From NCBI RefSeq assembly GCF_002607855.1, contig NZ_AWQQ01000095.1, forward strand, positions 1 through 20,270: a stretch of DNA of 20,270 nucleotides, in the 5' to 3' direction. Position numbers and translations under genes: made by a program. Of the stretch, positions 1-8,393 are shown piece by piece (the stretch's first letter is position 1; each line of letters opens with the position of its first letter). The notes below the pieces were generated by a model. That model saw only the letters and a list, made by a program, of their open reading frames with translations. It ran no database searches and had not been told where the DNA came from. Source of the stretch: Desulforamulus profundi (lineage in GTDB: Bacteria > Bacillota_B > Desulfotomaculia > Desulfotomaculales > Desulfotomaculaceae).

Positions 1-267
1 ACGGTCCAGCCACTGGAGGTTTTCTTCTCCAGATATACTGTAGTGGTGATTTTACTAACATTGGTGTAAGTTTGGGTGGTACCAGATGCACCTATACTAC
101 TTCCATTCAGTGTGTACAGGCTGGAACAGTCAAATAGGTATTTGTAAGCCATCGGCGTTACTTTCACCTATATTACTCTTTTCCTCTTGTGCCATAACGG
201 GTTGCCCTATAGTTAGGAACATCAACCCTACTAGTAGAATTGCAAGCGACTTGATTCTTTTGAACAT
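1..267 (-). pseudogene. Small secreted protein (DUF6147-like), frameshifted and cut by window edge
   Basis: ATG at 267 follows a GGGGGT ribosome binding site. The first frame gives a lipophilic signal peptide (MFKRIKSLAILLVGLMFLTI, then a VMA-Q cleavage-like site) and a short mature start (EEKSNIGESNADG), then stops at 132-130. A second frame is open from about position 155 to the window edge and reads KYLFDCSSLYTLNGSS, then a stretch with SGTTQTYTNVSKITTTVYLEKK. That Thr/Ser-rich 'TVYLEKK' beta-type pattern is typical of small secreted clostridial proteins of the DUF6147 type (family assignment from memory, moderate). The two frames must join between about 165 and 132, so the gene carries a one-base frameshift, by natural decay or sequence error. 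The C-terminus lies beyond the window. The exported product probably acts outside the cell; function unknown. The reading frame on the opposite strand at 86-316 is a shadow of this gene. Confidence 0.6.
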
Positions 268-268
268 T

Positions 269-320
269 AAAGCTACCCCCTTAAATTATTTTTCAATACC
301 TAGATACGGAAGGTAGCTTT
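269..320 (-). promoter_or_regulatory. Hairpin covering the ribosome binding site of the edge secreted-protein gene
   Basis: On the minus strand AAAGCTACC (320-312) is perfectly complementary to GGTAGCTTT (277-269), a 9-bp stem with a 34-base loop. The 3' arm contains part of the GGGGGTAGC ribosome binding site just before the ATG at 267. Folding would therefore hide the translation start. The pairing is seen directly; a regulatory role is inference. The 5' arm followed by T's on the plus strand could alternatively act as a weak terminator. Confidence 0.35.
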
Positions 321-755
321 TTTGGTTTCAAAAAATTTGTTATTTCCCAAAAAAGATACTCCCTGCTGAGGAGGTTTGAAAGAATTTTTTATTTAATAGA
401 TATCCTGTGGATCTATTGGCAATTTCCAACTAAATGTAGTATTCCTTCATAAAAACCAGGTCTTTTTCAACAGTAAGGGTAACTTTTTATAGTTTTTTCT
501 CACTCACTTCGGGTGGTAACAGCTTCCTACACTACCCCATGACGGAGGAGAAACAGTACCTTCTTACCGTCATTGGCGATAGTTTGAAACATGGTTATTT
601 ACCGAAATTGGCAATGAACTGGTTACCGCCATTCAGCGTGGTTTGCTACAATATGACCTAAGATAATTATATCCAAACTGATAAGTTTCTAATATAAAAG
701 CACTAGACAAAACTATAATCTATATGATATTATTCTTGTATCTAATTGCACTGCA
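321..755. other. Gene-free stretch with transposon-end-like repeats
   Basis: I see no credible gene here. A 40-codon frame (539-661) has no ribosome binding site and overlaps the repeats. The notable content is a set of related direct motifs of the form TTACCG-N2-ATTGGCNAT at 564-580, 599-615 and (degenerate) 623-639. A small inverted repeat around 395-419 (AATAGAT/ATCTATT) shows no T-run and is not called as a terminator. Confidence 0.5.
564..639 (+). repeat. Three copies of a ~17-bp motif, possible transposon terminus
   Basis: Copy 1 is TTACCGTCATTGGCGAT at 564-580. Copy 2 is TTACCGAAATTGGCAAT at 599-615. Copy 3 is TTACCGCCATTCAGCGT at 623-639. They lie in the same orientation, spaced 35 and 24 bases apart. 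Multiple short repeats of about this size are characteristic of the ends of Mu/Tn7/Tn5053-type elements, where the DDE transposase binds. Similar words (TTGTCATTGGCATCG, TTACCCATT...ATGGCAAT) occur at 18942-18988, just beyond the ATPase gene of such an element. The relationship is by eye only, so this is a tentative remnant of a related element end. Confidence 0.35.
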
Positions 756-766
756 TATAAATCTAC

Positions 767-878
767 AGTACAAACTGAGCAGGCGATGAACTTATAAGTA
801 AGTTCATGGGGCTGGGCCTAACTAGGCAGCGGGTAAATATAACTCGTGGGACAGTAATATGTTCCACGGGTTTTTTTG
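767..878 (+). promoter_or_regulatory. NiCo (czcD-motif) riboswitch with intrinsic terminator
   Basis: The run from 774 (ACTGAGCAGGCGATGAA) through GGGGCTGGGCC, GGCAGCGGG and GTGGGACAGT matches the conserved core of the NiCo riboswitch, which binds Ni2+/Co2+ cooperatively in a four-way junction. The parts are visible. P1 is ACTG (774-777) with CAGT (852-855). P2 is ATGAACTTA/TAAGTTCAT (786-807). P3 is GCCT/AGGC (about 816-827). P4 is a short GGGT...ACTC helix. The 3' P1 strand lies inside an alternative hairpin, CGTGGGA/TTCCACG, followed by GGGTTTTTTT, an intrinsic terminator. Metal binding should favour P1, disrupt the terminator and turn on the downstream P-type ATPase. The match is strong; ligand and ON logic follow from the known family. 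Confidence 0.93.
845..877 (+). terminator. Riboswitch-controlled intrinsic terminator
   Basis: The 7-bp stem CGTGGGA/TTCCACG (one G-U) with loop CAGTAATATG is followed by GGG and seven T's. The loop and 5' arm contain the 3' strand of riboswitch helix P1, so terminator and aptamer are mutually exclusive. Confidence 0.85.
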
Positions 879-958
879 TACCTATTTTTGGACATATCTG
901 AAGAGTGCAATGCCATAGAGCTATCTTTAATATATAAGAGAAAGTTGAGGTAACTTTT

Positions 959-3496
959 ATGACAGATCAAAAAATCACTGAGTTGAAGGGGCTGACAACC
1001 TCAGAGGCAAAAAAACTTCAGGAGCAGTTTGGAAAGAATGAGCTAGTACCTGAAAAGAAAGAAAATATATTTCATAAGATTTTTCATGTCATCACCGAAC
1101 CAATGTTCTTGTTGCTGATAATAGCAGCAGGGGTTTACTTTGTTCTTGGAGAACCTAAGGACGGAGCAATTATGTTAGTGTTTGTAGTTGGAATAATAAG
1201 CATCGAGGCAATACAAGAATGGAAAACGGATAAAACACTAAAGGCATTAAAAGATTTATCGGCACCACACGTTAAGGTTCTACGTGATGGAGAAGAAAAA
1301 ACTATAAATAGTTCTGACTTGGTTCCTGGGGATATCATGTATATTGCCGAGGGTGTTAAGATACCAGCAGATGGAACGGTTGTAAGAGCAAGTACTTTAT
1401 GTGTTGATGAATCGTCTCTTACAGGAGAGTCCCTTGGTGTCTGGAAATTAACTAGTGAGAACTATATTAATGAGAATAATGATTATTGGCGACGTGACTA
1501 TTGCTATGCTGGAACTCTTGTTACTCAAGGAACTGGAACAATTTTGGTTGATAAAATTGGACTATCAACTGAATATGGAAAGATTGGTAAGGAAATTGCG
1601 CTTGCCCCTGTGGGAGATACACCACTTCAGAAACAGACAGGTAGACTTGTAAAGCTGTGTGGTACGATTGCAGCGGTTCTGTTTGTTTTGGTAGGGGTTG
1701 TAACGTTCTTCAATATCCCTGATCACGCTATTAAAAGCAGAATAATTGAAAGCATCTTATCAGGTATAACTCTTGCAATGGCAATGATACCAGAGGAGTT
1801 TCCCGTTATTTTGACAGTTTTTTTATCAATGGGAGCATGGAGACTGGCTAAAAAACAATCTCTTGTAAGGAGACTTCCATCGGTTGAGACTTTGGGTGCA
1901 GTTTCTGTGCTCTGTGTCGATAAAACAGGTACTATAACACTTAATAAGATGGCTGTTAGAGAAACCTATAGCAAATCGGGAGATGAAATATATATATCCA
2001 AGATAATGGGTATGGGATGTAAATCGGATGCATACGATCCAATGGAAAAAGCTATGATAGCCCGCTGTGAAGAATTGGGTATATCAAAGGATATTCTTTT
2101 TGGTGGACAATTGTTAAAAGAGTATGCCTTCACAGATGAAACTAAAATGATGGGGAATGTGTGGAGAAACGGCAATGATATTGTAGTTGCTGCAAAAGGT
2201 TCTCCAGAAAGAATTCTAACATTATGCAACCTTTCCTCTGAAGAAAGACAAATTGCAGAAGCTAAAATCTACGAAATGTCAAAACAAGGCCTTCGCGTTA
2301 TAGCGGTTGGCCAGATGAGCATTAAAGTTGAAAATGAAATTCCAGATACTCTCACAGACTGTAGACTGGAGCTTTTGGGAATGGTAGGTCTTGCAGATCC
2401 ACCAAGAGAGTCAGTAAAAGAAGATATTAATACCTGTACAAAAGCTGGAGTTCGAGTTGTTATGATTACTGGGGACAACGGAATTACAGCGAGTTCTATA
2501 GCAAAACAAATCAACATGCCTAATAGCGATCACATAATAACGGGTGATGAACTCAGTGAAATGAGTGATGACGAACTGAGAGAAAAAGTGAAAGATGTTA
2601 GTATATTTTCACGTGTTCTTCCTGAACACAAGATGCGGATTGTCAAAGCATTTAAAGAAAATGGTGAAGTTGTAGCTATGACCGGAGATGGTGTCAACGA
2701 TGCACCAGCACTAAAATATGCTGATATTGGAATAGCAATGGGTAAACGTGGTTCCGAAGTTTCAAGGGAAGCAGCTGATTTGATACTTCTGGACGATAAT
2801 TTTTCAACCATTGTGGATACCATCAAGGACGGCAGGCGAATATATGACAACATTAAAAAGGCGGTTGGTTATGTATTTACTATTCATATTCCAATAGCAT
2901 TTGCTTCATTACTAGCACCTTTAATGGGAATAAGTCCCACAAGCCTTTTGCTACTTCCATTGCATGTAGTTTTACTTGAACTTGTAATTGATCCGACGTG
3001 TTCAATTGTTTTAGAGCGACAGCCAGCAGAACGCGATATTATGCAAAGACCGCCACGAAATCCAAAAGAAAAGCTCTTAACGGCTAAAATGCTATCTAAG
3101 AGTGTCATGCAAGGATTAGTGATCTTCGGGGCATCTTTTGCAACATACTACAATTTTATAAATATGTATCCAGAAAATGCGCCACTGGCGAGAACTATGG
3201 GATTAAGCATTATATTCCTATCCAATGTACTGCTTGTTCAAGTAAACAGTTCAAATACAGATTTTGCAATAAAAACTTTTATCAGACAGATAAAGGATAG
3301 AGTAATGTGGGCAGTTATTATTGGCACGTTAGCAGGTCTGTTAGTTATGCTCTACACGCCTCTTAGTGGATTTTTGAAATTGACATCTTTATCATCAAGG
3401 CAACTGCTACTTTCGGCAGGAATTTCATGTATAGCAGTATTGTGGTATGAGTTGGTTAAAGTGGCTAAACTCGTGATTCTGAGCAAGAATAAATAA
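959..3496 (+). CDS. P-type cation-transporting ATPase (P2-like), NiCo-riboswitch controlled
   Basis: This 845-residue membrane pump is of full family length. The order is actuator motif TGES (about 155-158), PEEFP in membrane helix 4 (about 277-281), phosphorylation motif DKTGT (Asp about 321), nucleotide domain, TGDN and GDGVNDAP hinge (about 576-583), then six C-terminal helices with LELVIDPTCSI in the M6 region. It has no N-terminal heavy-metal domain and no CPx or SPC motif, so it is not a P1B pump. It resembles the P2 (Ca/Mn/unknown cation) type with PEEFP. The NiCo riboswitch directly upstream strongly suggests that the exported or handled ion is Ni2+ or Co2+, an inference from control rather than from binding residues. 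The ATG at 959 has GAGG at 947-950. The zinc-ribbon and kinase genes follow after 48 bases and may share the transcript. Confidence 0.92.
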   Translation: MTDQKITELKGLTTSEAKKLQEQFGKNELVPEKKENIFHKIFHVITEPMFLLLIIAAGVYFVLGEPKDGAIMLVFVVGIISIEAIQEWKTDKTLKALKDLSAPHVKVLRDGEEKTINSSDLVPGDIMYIAEGVKIPADGTVVRASTLCVDESSLTGESLGVWKLTSENYINENNDYWRRDYCYAGTLVTQGTGTILVDKIGLSTEYGKIGKEIALAPVGDTPLQKQTGRLVKLCGTIAAVLFVLVGVVTFFNIPDHAIKSRIIESILSGITLAMAMIPEEFPVILTVFLSMGAWRLAKKQSLVRRLPSVETLGAVSVLCVDKTGTITLNKMAVRETYSKSGDEIYISKIMGMGCKSDAYDPMEKAMIARCEELGISKDILFGGQLLKEYAFTDETKMMGNVWRNGNDIVVAAKGSPERILTLCNLSSEERQIAEAKIYEMSKQGLRVIAVGQMSIKVENEIPDTLTDCRLELLGMVGLADPPRESVKEDINTCTKAGVRVVMITGDNGITASSIAKQINMPNSDHIITGDELSEMSDDELREKVKDVSIFSRVLPEHKMRIVKAFKENGEVVAMTGDGVNDAPALKYADIGIAMGKRGSEVSREAADLILLDDNFSTIVDTIKDGRRIYDNIKKAVGYVFTIHIPIAFASLLAPLMGISPTSLLLLPLHVVLLELVIDPTCSIVLERQPAERDIMQRPPRNPKEKLLTAKMLSKSVMQGLVIFGASFATYYNFINMYPENAPLARTMGLSIIFLSNVLLVQVNSSNTDFAIKTFIRQIKDRVMWAVIIGTLAGLLVMLYTPLSGFLKLTSLSSRQLLLSAGISCIAVLWYELVKVAKLVILSKNK

Positions 3497-3544
3497 TGAA
3501 TAAGTAGGAACATAAAACAATATAGAAGAAAGGGGCGTAAATTT

Positions 3545-3907
3545 ATGAGTTTCTTTTCAAAGTCTTCAAAGAAAAGTCATTACAAAAATGGTAATCATGG
3601 TAGCACCCACTATCAGAAAAAAGGTATTCTAGGTGGTATCTTTGATATGTTAGCATCTGGAAGTCATTCGGGTGGCCAATATAATGACTATAGAAATCAA
3701 AACAATGATTCAAGACAGAGTCAAGCTATTCCAAACCAAGGTTCATTACAATGTAGCAAGTGTAGTAGAAATATTCCAGCGGGTTCAAAGTTCTGTCTGA
3801 ATTGCGGTGAGCAGGTCAACGTGGAATTGTATTGCCAAAATTGTGGTGGAAAAATGCCACCCAATGCTAAATTCTGTAACAATTGCGGAAATAAATTGAA
3901 TGGTTGA
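3545..3907 (+). CDS. Double zinc-ribbon protein with Gly/Ser/Asn-rich N-terminus
   Basis: This 120-residue protein has two zinc ribbons in its C-terminal half. The first is CSKC...CLNC (about 75-94) and the second CQNC...CNNC (about 99-117), each with the PxxxKFCxxCG signature. The first 70 residues are basic and rich in Ser, Gly, Asn and Gln, probably disordered, with one short hydrophobic GILGGIFDML segment. AGAAAGGGGCG precedes the ATG. The stop overlaps the start of the kinase gene by 8 bases (ATG at 3900), so the two are probably translationally coupled. Zinc ribbons of this type are often joined to kinases or membrane proteins in clostridia; here they are separate polypeptides that probably work together. 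Specific role unknown. Confidence 0.8.
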   Translation: MSFFSKSSKKSHYKNGNHGSTHYQKKGILGGIFDMLASGSHSGGQYNDYRNQNNDSRQSQAIPNQGSLQCSKCSRNIPAGSKFCLNCGEQVNVELYCQNCGGKMPPNAKFCNNCGNKLNG

Positions 3908-4663
3908 GCTGATACAATGCTTTAGAAACTTAAAGTATCGTGGGAAAAAATATGGGGAATATACAATTGAAGAGGTAGCTGGTGAAGGAAGATATGGCAT
4001 GTGTTTTCATGCTAAAAATGACCTTCAAAAAAACGTTGTTCTTAAAAGATTCAAACCTAGCATCTTTGCACGTAATTCAACTAATAATGAACATGAAGCA
4101 GTGATTCTTTCAAAGCTCAGGGATTCTAGAATTCCTGAGCTTCTTGGGGTTATAAATGAGAAATCATTCTATGCGTTTGTATTAGAGTTGAAACCGGGGA
4201 CGACATTGAAAGATATGATATTCATACATAATCATAAATTTTCAGATGAGGAAATATACGCTATTGGTATCAAATTGATTCAAATTATTATGTATTTGCA
4301 TGAGAATGGTATTGTTCATAGGGATATACGGATTCCCAATGTCCTCATCGATCAAGAAGATGTATACCTCATTGATTTCGGATTAGCTCGCTTTGAGGAT
4401 GGCAACGCTTATAGGTATGATATGGATTACTCATATTTGGGAGACTTGCTTCTCTACCTGATCTATTCCTCTTTTCAAAAGAAAGATAAGAACAGACAAC
4501 CGTGGTATGAGGAATTGCCATTAAAAAGGATCAAAAGCAATTTTTAATGAGATTATTGGGCCTTGATGTTATATATTCAAGTCTGACCGAGATTGAGGCG
4601 GATTTTATCAATGCTTTTGATATTACAAGGGGTTATTATAGCCAGAAGCAAACTCAAGCTTGA
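3900..4663 (+). pseudogene. Ser/Thr protein kinase-like protein, frameshift near C-terminus
   Basis: The uninterrupted frame (3900-4547, 215 residues) holds a eukaryotic-type kinase fold: glycine loop GEGRYG (about 29-34), VLKRF lysine, HRDIRIPN catalytic loop (Asp present, the usual Lys is Arg) and DFG (here IDFGLARF). It ends in KRIKSNF, but the next frame reads QKQFLMRLLGLDVIYSSL then TEIEADF and stops at 4663, the usual C-terminal lobe of such kinases. Adding one A to the A5 run at 4523-4527 restores one continuous frame (PLKKDQKQFLMRLLGL). So a single base is missing, by sequencing error or mutation. The gene overlaps the zinc-ribbon gene by 8 bases. The target is unknown; association with the metal pump is only positional. 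Confidence 0.78.
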
Positions 4664-4688
4664 TTTAATGATAAAAGGATGGATAAGG

Positions 4689-5357
4689 TTGAAAATTTTA
4701 ATTGTTGAAGATGAAATAAATATAGCGGAATTTATTAAACTGGAACTCGAACACGAAGGGTATGAAACAGACATTGCATATGATGGTAGGGAAGCACTGA
4801 ATAAAGTAAAAAAATGCCTATTTGATATTATTTTACTTGATGTTATGATTCCATATATTAATGGAGTCGATATCTGCAAAAAAGTGAGAGAGTTTTCAAA
4901 TATACCAATTATTATGCTTACTGCAAAGAGTGACCTTACTGATAAAGTGTTAGGATTAGACAGTGGTGCAAATGACTATATTACAAAACCTTTCCGAATT
5001 GAAGAACTTTTTGCTCGAATTCGTGTGGTGACAAGAAATCAAACTCAAAACTTAAATAAATTATCCGTTGGAAAGCTTACTATATGTACAAATAGCTATC
5101 AAGTATTTCTAGAGGAGAAAGAAATAAGCTTGACTAAAAAAGAGTATGATTTGCTTTATCAGCTAATTCTAAACAAAAACATCGTAATGAGTCGTGAAAA
5201 GCTTTTACAAAATGTATGGGATGAGAATTATTACGGTGATAGCAATGTTGTTGATGTCACAATTAAACACTTAAGGACTAAAATATTCGATGATAAGGGC
5301 ATAATTATCAATACCATCCGTGGTATAGGCTATGTCATAAAGGATGTGAAAGATTGA
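4689..5357 (+). CDS. OmpR-family response regulator
   Basis: The receiver domain begins KILIVEDE and carries the acidic pair (about 8-9), phospho-acceptor Asp51 in ILLDVMIP, the LTAKS Thr and KPF lysine (about 100). A winged-helix DNA-binding domain follows, ending NTIRGIGYVIKDVKD. I choose the TTG at 4689 because it puts MKILIVEDE at the N-terminus and AAGGATGG lies just upstream; the ATG at 4668 would add seven atypical residues and has no good binding site. The longer open frame back to 4593 is upstream noise that overlaps the true end of the kinase gene. The gene overlaps the histidine kinase by 4 bases. It probably controls this envelope cluster. Confidence 0.9.
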   Translation: MKILIVEDEINIAEFIKLELEHEGYETDIAYDGREALNKVKKCLFDIILLDVMIPYINGVDICKKVREFSNIPIIMLTAKSDLTDKVLGLDSGANDYITKPFRIEELFARIRVVTRNQTQNLNKLSVGKLTICTNSYQVFLEEKEISLTKKEYDLLYQLILNKNIVMSREKLLQNVWDENYYGDSNVVDVTIKHLRTKIFDDKGIIINTIRGIGYVIKDVKD

Positions 5358-6700
5358 ATTTAGTGAAGAATTTCTCAATAACTAAACGTATGACATTTGT
5401 TTTTGCATTTATTTTCTCAATAACATTATTTTGCTTAAGTGCATGTGTTTTGTATAGTGTTGAGTTATATCAATTCTTTTCTGCGCATAATGATATTGAA
5501 ACTACAAAAAAATACATACTCACTGATAATATTAAACTATCAGATATAGAAAATGGTGAAGCGCTTTATTCTAGAAAGGATATTTTAGTTGAAATTAGGA
5601 ACAAAGATGGCATATTGTTTAAGACCACTGCATTTGTTGACGGTATAGAACACTCAGTGATTCCATATGATCGGATTGCAGTAAAAGAACTTGAGGATGA
5701 AGATTTTTTAATTGAAAAGACCAAATGTATCATTCAGGATATCACATATGACGCCGTAATAATTAAAGATTTACATGATGAAAAAGTCTTTCTAAAAATT
5801 TTATTCAGTATTTTAGCTTTGGTAGATCTCGTTGGGATAATGATTGCGTTGATATCAGGGTACATTTTTGCCAAGAAGGCTTTGAAACCTATTGATATTA
5901 TTATAAAAACCTCAAGAAATATTTCTTATAAAGGATTGTCAGAAAGAATCCCTTTGCCAGAAAGTCGAGATGAACTTTATGAACTTTCATTAGTGCTGAA
6001 TAATATGGCAGATAAACTTGAATGCATATTTAATAAACAAGCTCAATTTGTATCAGATGCTTCTCATGAGCTAAAGACACCATTAGCTGCAATTATAGGA
6101 CATGCAAGTCTAATTTCAAGATGGGGAAAAGATGATCGAGAGGTATTAGAAAAGTCAATATTAGCTATAACAACAGAAGCTGAATATATGGAAAATTTAA
6201 TTACGAAGCTGTTATATTTAGCAAAATTGGACAATGAAAAAGCAGTGATGATTGAGCCGTTTAATTTGTCGGAATTAATAGCTACAATTTACAAGGATGT
6301 TTCTATGTGTAATGAAAATTTCGAAATTATATGTACATGTGAACCTAATGTACAAATCAATACTGACAAGGCGATGACAAAGCAGCTGATTCTCATATTA
6401 CTGGATAATGCATTGAAATTCACAGATTCAAATGGCACGATAGCGATTAACTGCATTAGTAACGATGATAAAGTTGTTTTAGATATTATTGATTCAGGTT
6501 GTGGAATGTGTGAGAATGAGCTTGCATTTATATTTGATCGTTTTTACACAAATGACAAAGCAAGAAATAGGACTTCTAGTGGCAATGGTCTTGGATTATC
6601 AATTGCTAAAGAAATTTGTGAACTGTTAAGTTTAGAAATCAGCGTTTCCTCAATACTTAATGAAGGTAGTAAATTTCAATTAATTTTCCCCAAATTTTAA
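5354..6700 (+). CDS. Sensor histidine kinase (HAMP-HisKA-HATPase_c)
   Basis: This is a 448-residue membrane sensor. Helix 1 is at about 13-35 and a roughly 110-residue extracytoplasmic region follows. Helix 2 is at about 147-170, then a HAMP linker. The HisKA box SDASHELKTPL has phospho-acceptor His238. The HATPase domain has an N box (LDNALKF), G1 (DSGCGM), F box (FDRFYT) and G2 (GNGLGLSIAKEI). Translation starts at TTG 5354, overlapping the regulator stop, with AAAGGATG upstream; GTG at 5363 is an alternative. The partner is the adjacent OmpR-type regulator. The signal is not evident. The association with VTT and UppP genes suggests sensing of an envelope or lipid-carrier stress such as an antimicrobial peptide; this is inference. 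Confidence 0.92.
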   Translation: MNLVKNFSITKRMTFVFAFIFSITLFCLSACVLYSVELYQFFSAHNDIETTKKYILTDNIKLSDIENGEALYSRKDILVEIRNKDGILFKTTAFVDGIEHSVIPYDRIAVKELEDEDFLIEKTKCIIQDITYDAVIIKDLHDEKVFLKILFSILALVDLVGIMIALISGYIFAKKALKPIDIIIKTSRNISYKGLSERIPLPESRDELYELSLVLNNMADKLECIFNKQAQFVSDASHELKTPLAAIIGHASLISRWGKDDREVLEKSILAITTEAEYMENLITKLLYLAKLDNEKAVMIEPFNLSELIATIYKDVSMCNENFEIICTCEPNVQINTDKAMTKQLILILLDNALKFTDSNGTIAINCISNDDKVVLDIIDSGCGMCENELAFIFDRFYTNDKARNRTSSGNGLGLSIAKEICELLSLEISVSSILNEGSKFQLIFPKF

Positions 6701-6758
6701 TCTGTTTTTCATTTAAAAAAATTACACTTAGATCATTAAATTGATGGAGGGTGATTTT

Positions 6759-7460
6759 ATGAAAACAGAATTTGATCAAAAGAACATTGTTAAATTTATA
6801 GTTCTTGTATGTACGGGTGTACTATTAATGACAATTGCTTGGAATTATGGACCATGGATTATTGAGAATGCAAAGCAACCAGAAAAGATTAGAGATTATC
6901 TACTTTCTTTTGGAAACTTTGGTTTTCTAATCTATGTTTTGATCCAAGCATTGCATGTACTTGTGGTAGTAATACCAGGGGATTTGTTTAATATTTGTGG
7001 AGGGTACATTTACGGAACACCAATTGGATTTGTTCTATCAATTGTAGGCATTATGTTAGGCTCAATAACAGCATTTTACTTATCAAGATTTTTGGGATAC
7101 GATTTTATCGCTAAATTTGTAGAAAAGGAGAAAATTGATAAAATCAGTAAAATGATAAATTCAACGCAGGGGATGATAGGAACATTCATAATTTGCTTAA
7201 TTCCTTTTATTCCAAAAGATCTAATGATGTATATAGCTGGATTAACACCAATAAAACCGTCTAGATTATTTATTATTTATGGAATTTCCAGAATTCCGGG
7301 TACTATTATATGGGTAAGTGTTGGTGCAAATATGTATTCGAAAGACACATTTGGAATTGCAATAACATTAGTTGGATTAATTGTTTTTGCGTCATTGACA
7401 TACATCCTTCGGAAAATATATAAACGTAAAAGCGAAGAGTTTTTCTGGAGTATTATTTGA
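6759..7460 (+). CDS. VTT-domain (TVP38/TMEM64, DedA-like) membrane protein
   Basis: This is a 233-residue integral membrane protein. A short N-terminal segment and helix (about 11-28) lead to the VTT core: VVVIPGDLFNICGGYIYG, a glycine-rich helix (LGSITAFYLSRFLG), then CLIPFIPKDLMMYIAGLTPI and the RIPGTIIWVSVG helix. The PGD.FN.GGY.YG and FIPKD motifs match the TVP38/TMEM64 family. DedA/VTT relatives move lipid carriers such as undecaprenyl phosphate or phospholipids across the membrane. The true start is the ATG at 6759, served by GGAGG at 6746-6750; the reading frame extends upstream to 6741 without a ribosome site. Next to uppP it fits a lipid-carrier recycling role (inference). Confidence 0.85.
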   Translation: MKTEFDQKNIVKFIVLVCTGVLLMTIAWNYGPWIIENAKQPEKIRDYLLSFGNFGFLIYVLIQALHVLVVVIPGDLFNICGGYIYGTPIGFVLSIVGIMLGSITAFYLSRFLGYDFIAKFVEKEKIDKISKMINSTQGMIGTFIICLIPFIPKDLMMYIAGLTPIKPSRLFIIYGISRIPGTIIWVSVGANMYSKDTFGIAITLVGLIVFASLTYILRKIYKRKSEEFFWSII

Positions 7461-7541
7461 TTGTGATGTAGTTCGTGCAGCTTGACTTTTGAGTCATTGG
7501 TTATTTGATTATAGATTATAAATAAGAATAAATGGAGATAT

Positions 7542-8362
7542 TTGATGACAATTGAGATAATTAAAGCCATCCTATTAGGTATTGTTGAAGGAATAACAGA
7601 GTGGTTACCAATTAGCAGTACGGGTCACATGATATTGGTTGAAGAATTTATACAGTTAAATATGTCTGAAGCGTTCAAAGAGATGTTTTTCGTTGTAATT
7701 CAACTGGGTGCTATACTGGCTGTTGCACTTCTCTATTTTAATAAACTAAATCCATTTAGTTCAACAAAAACTGAACAAGAGAAAATCAATACATTTAATA
7801 TATGGTATAAAGTTTTGATTGGCATTATCCCTGCAGGCGTTATAGGTGTAGTGTTTGGAGATTGGCTAAATGATAACTTGTACAATTATCAAACGGTAAC
7901 TATTACATTAATTTTGTACGGTGTATTATTTATAGTAATTGAAAATCGAAATAGGAACAAAGTTAGCAAAATAGAGGATTTTGATACTTTAAGTTTTAAG
8001 ACAGCATTCTTAATTGGGTGTTTTCAAGTCCTTTCTCTTGTCCCAGGAACATCTAGATCAGGTGCGACAATTCTTGGGGGGATAATTTTAGGTACATCTA
8101 GAAGCATTGCTGCAGAATTTTCGTTTTTTCTATCAATTCCAGTTATGTTTGGTGCAAGTTTATTGAAGATTGTTAAGTTTGGTTTTAACTTTTCAACCAC
8201 TGAGTTCATAGTCTTAGTGACTGGTATGCTAACAGCATTTTTAGTGTCAATTATTGCAATTCAAATCTTACTAAAATATATAAAAATCATGATTTTAAAG
8301 TCTTTGGATGGTATAGAATTGTGTTAGGAGCAATCGTACTATTATATTTTGGTTTCAAGTAA
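7542..8362 (+). pseudogene. uppP: Undecaprenyl-diphosphatase UppP, C-terminal frameshift
   Basis: UppP (BacA family) removes the terminal phosphate from undecaprenyl diphosphate so the lipid carrier can be reused for cell-wall synthesis; overproduction gives bacitracin resistance. The sequence shows [20 protein letters not shown] (residues about 12-31), the catalytic Glu-rich segment, and [16 protein letters not shown] (about 165-180), with a series of membrane helices. The uninterrupted frame ends at 8327 with an aberrant [13 protein letters not shown] tail. One extra A in the A5 run at 8282-8286 restores [16 protein letters not shown] then LLYFGFK and a stop at 8360-8362, the normal family C-terminus. 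The gene is thus probably full length (about 273 residues) with one missing base in this sequence. GGAG precedes the start. Confidence 0.93.
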
Positions 8363-8393
8363 ATTTGTGTTGAATTTGAGGGGAAGTGTGAAA

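Noticed and set aside
86..316. 76-codon plus-strand frame
   Set aside because: It lies opposite the frameshifted secreted-protein gene, which has a ribosome site and signal peptide; the plus-strand product has no family features.
539..661. 40-codon frame MTEEKQYLLTVIGDSL...
   Set aside because: No ribosome site; overlaps the three repeat copies that explain the sequence better.
4593..4688. N-terminal extension of the response regulator
   Set aside because: Overlaps the true C-terminus of the kinase gene and adds residues not seen in receiver domains; TTG 4689 gives the normal start.
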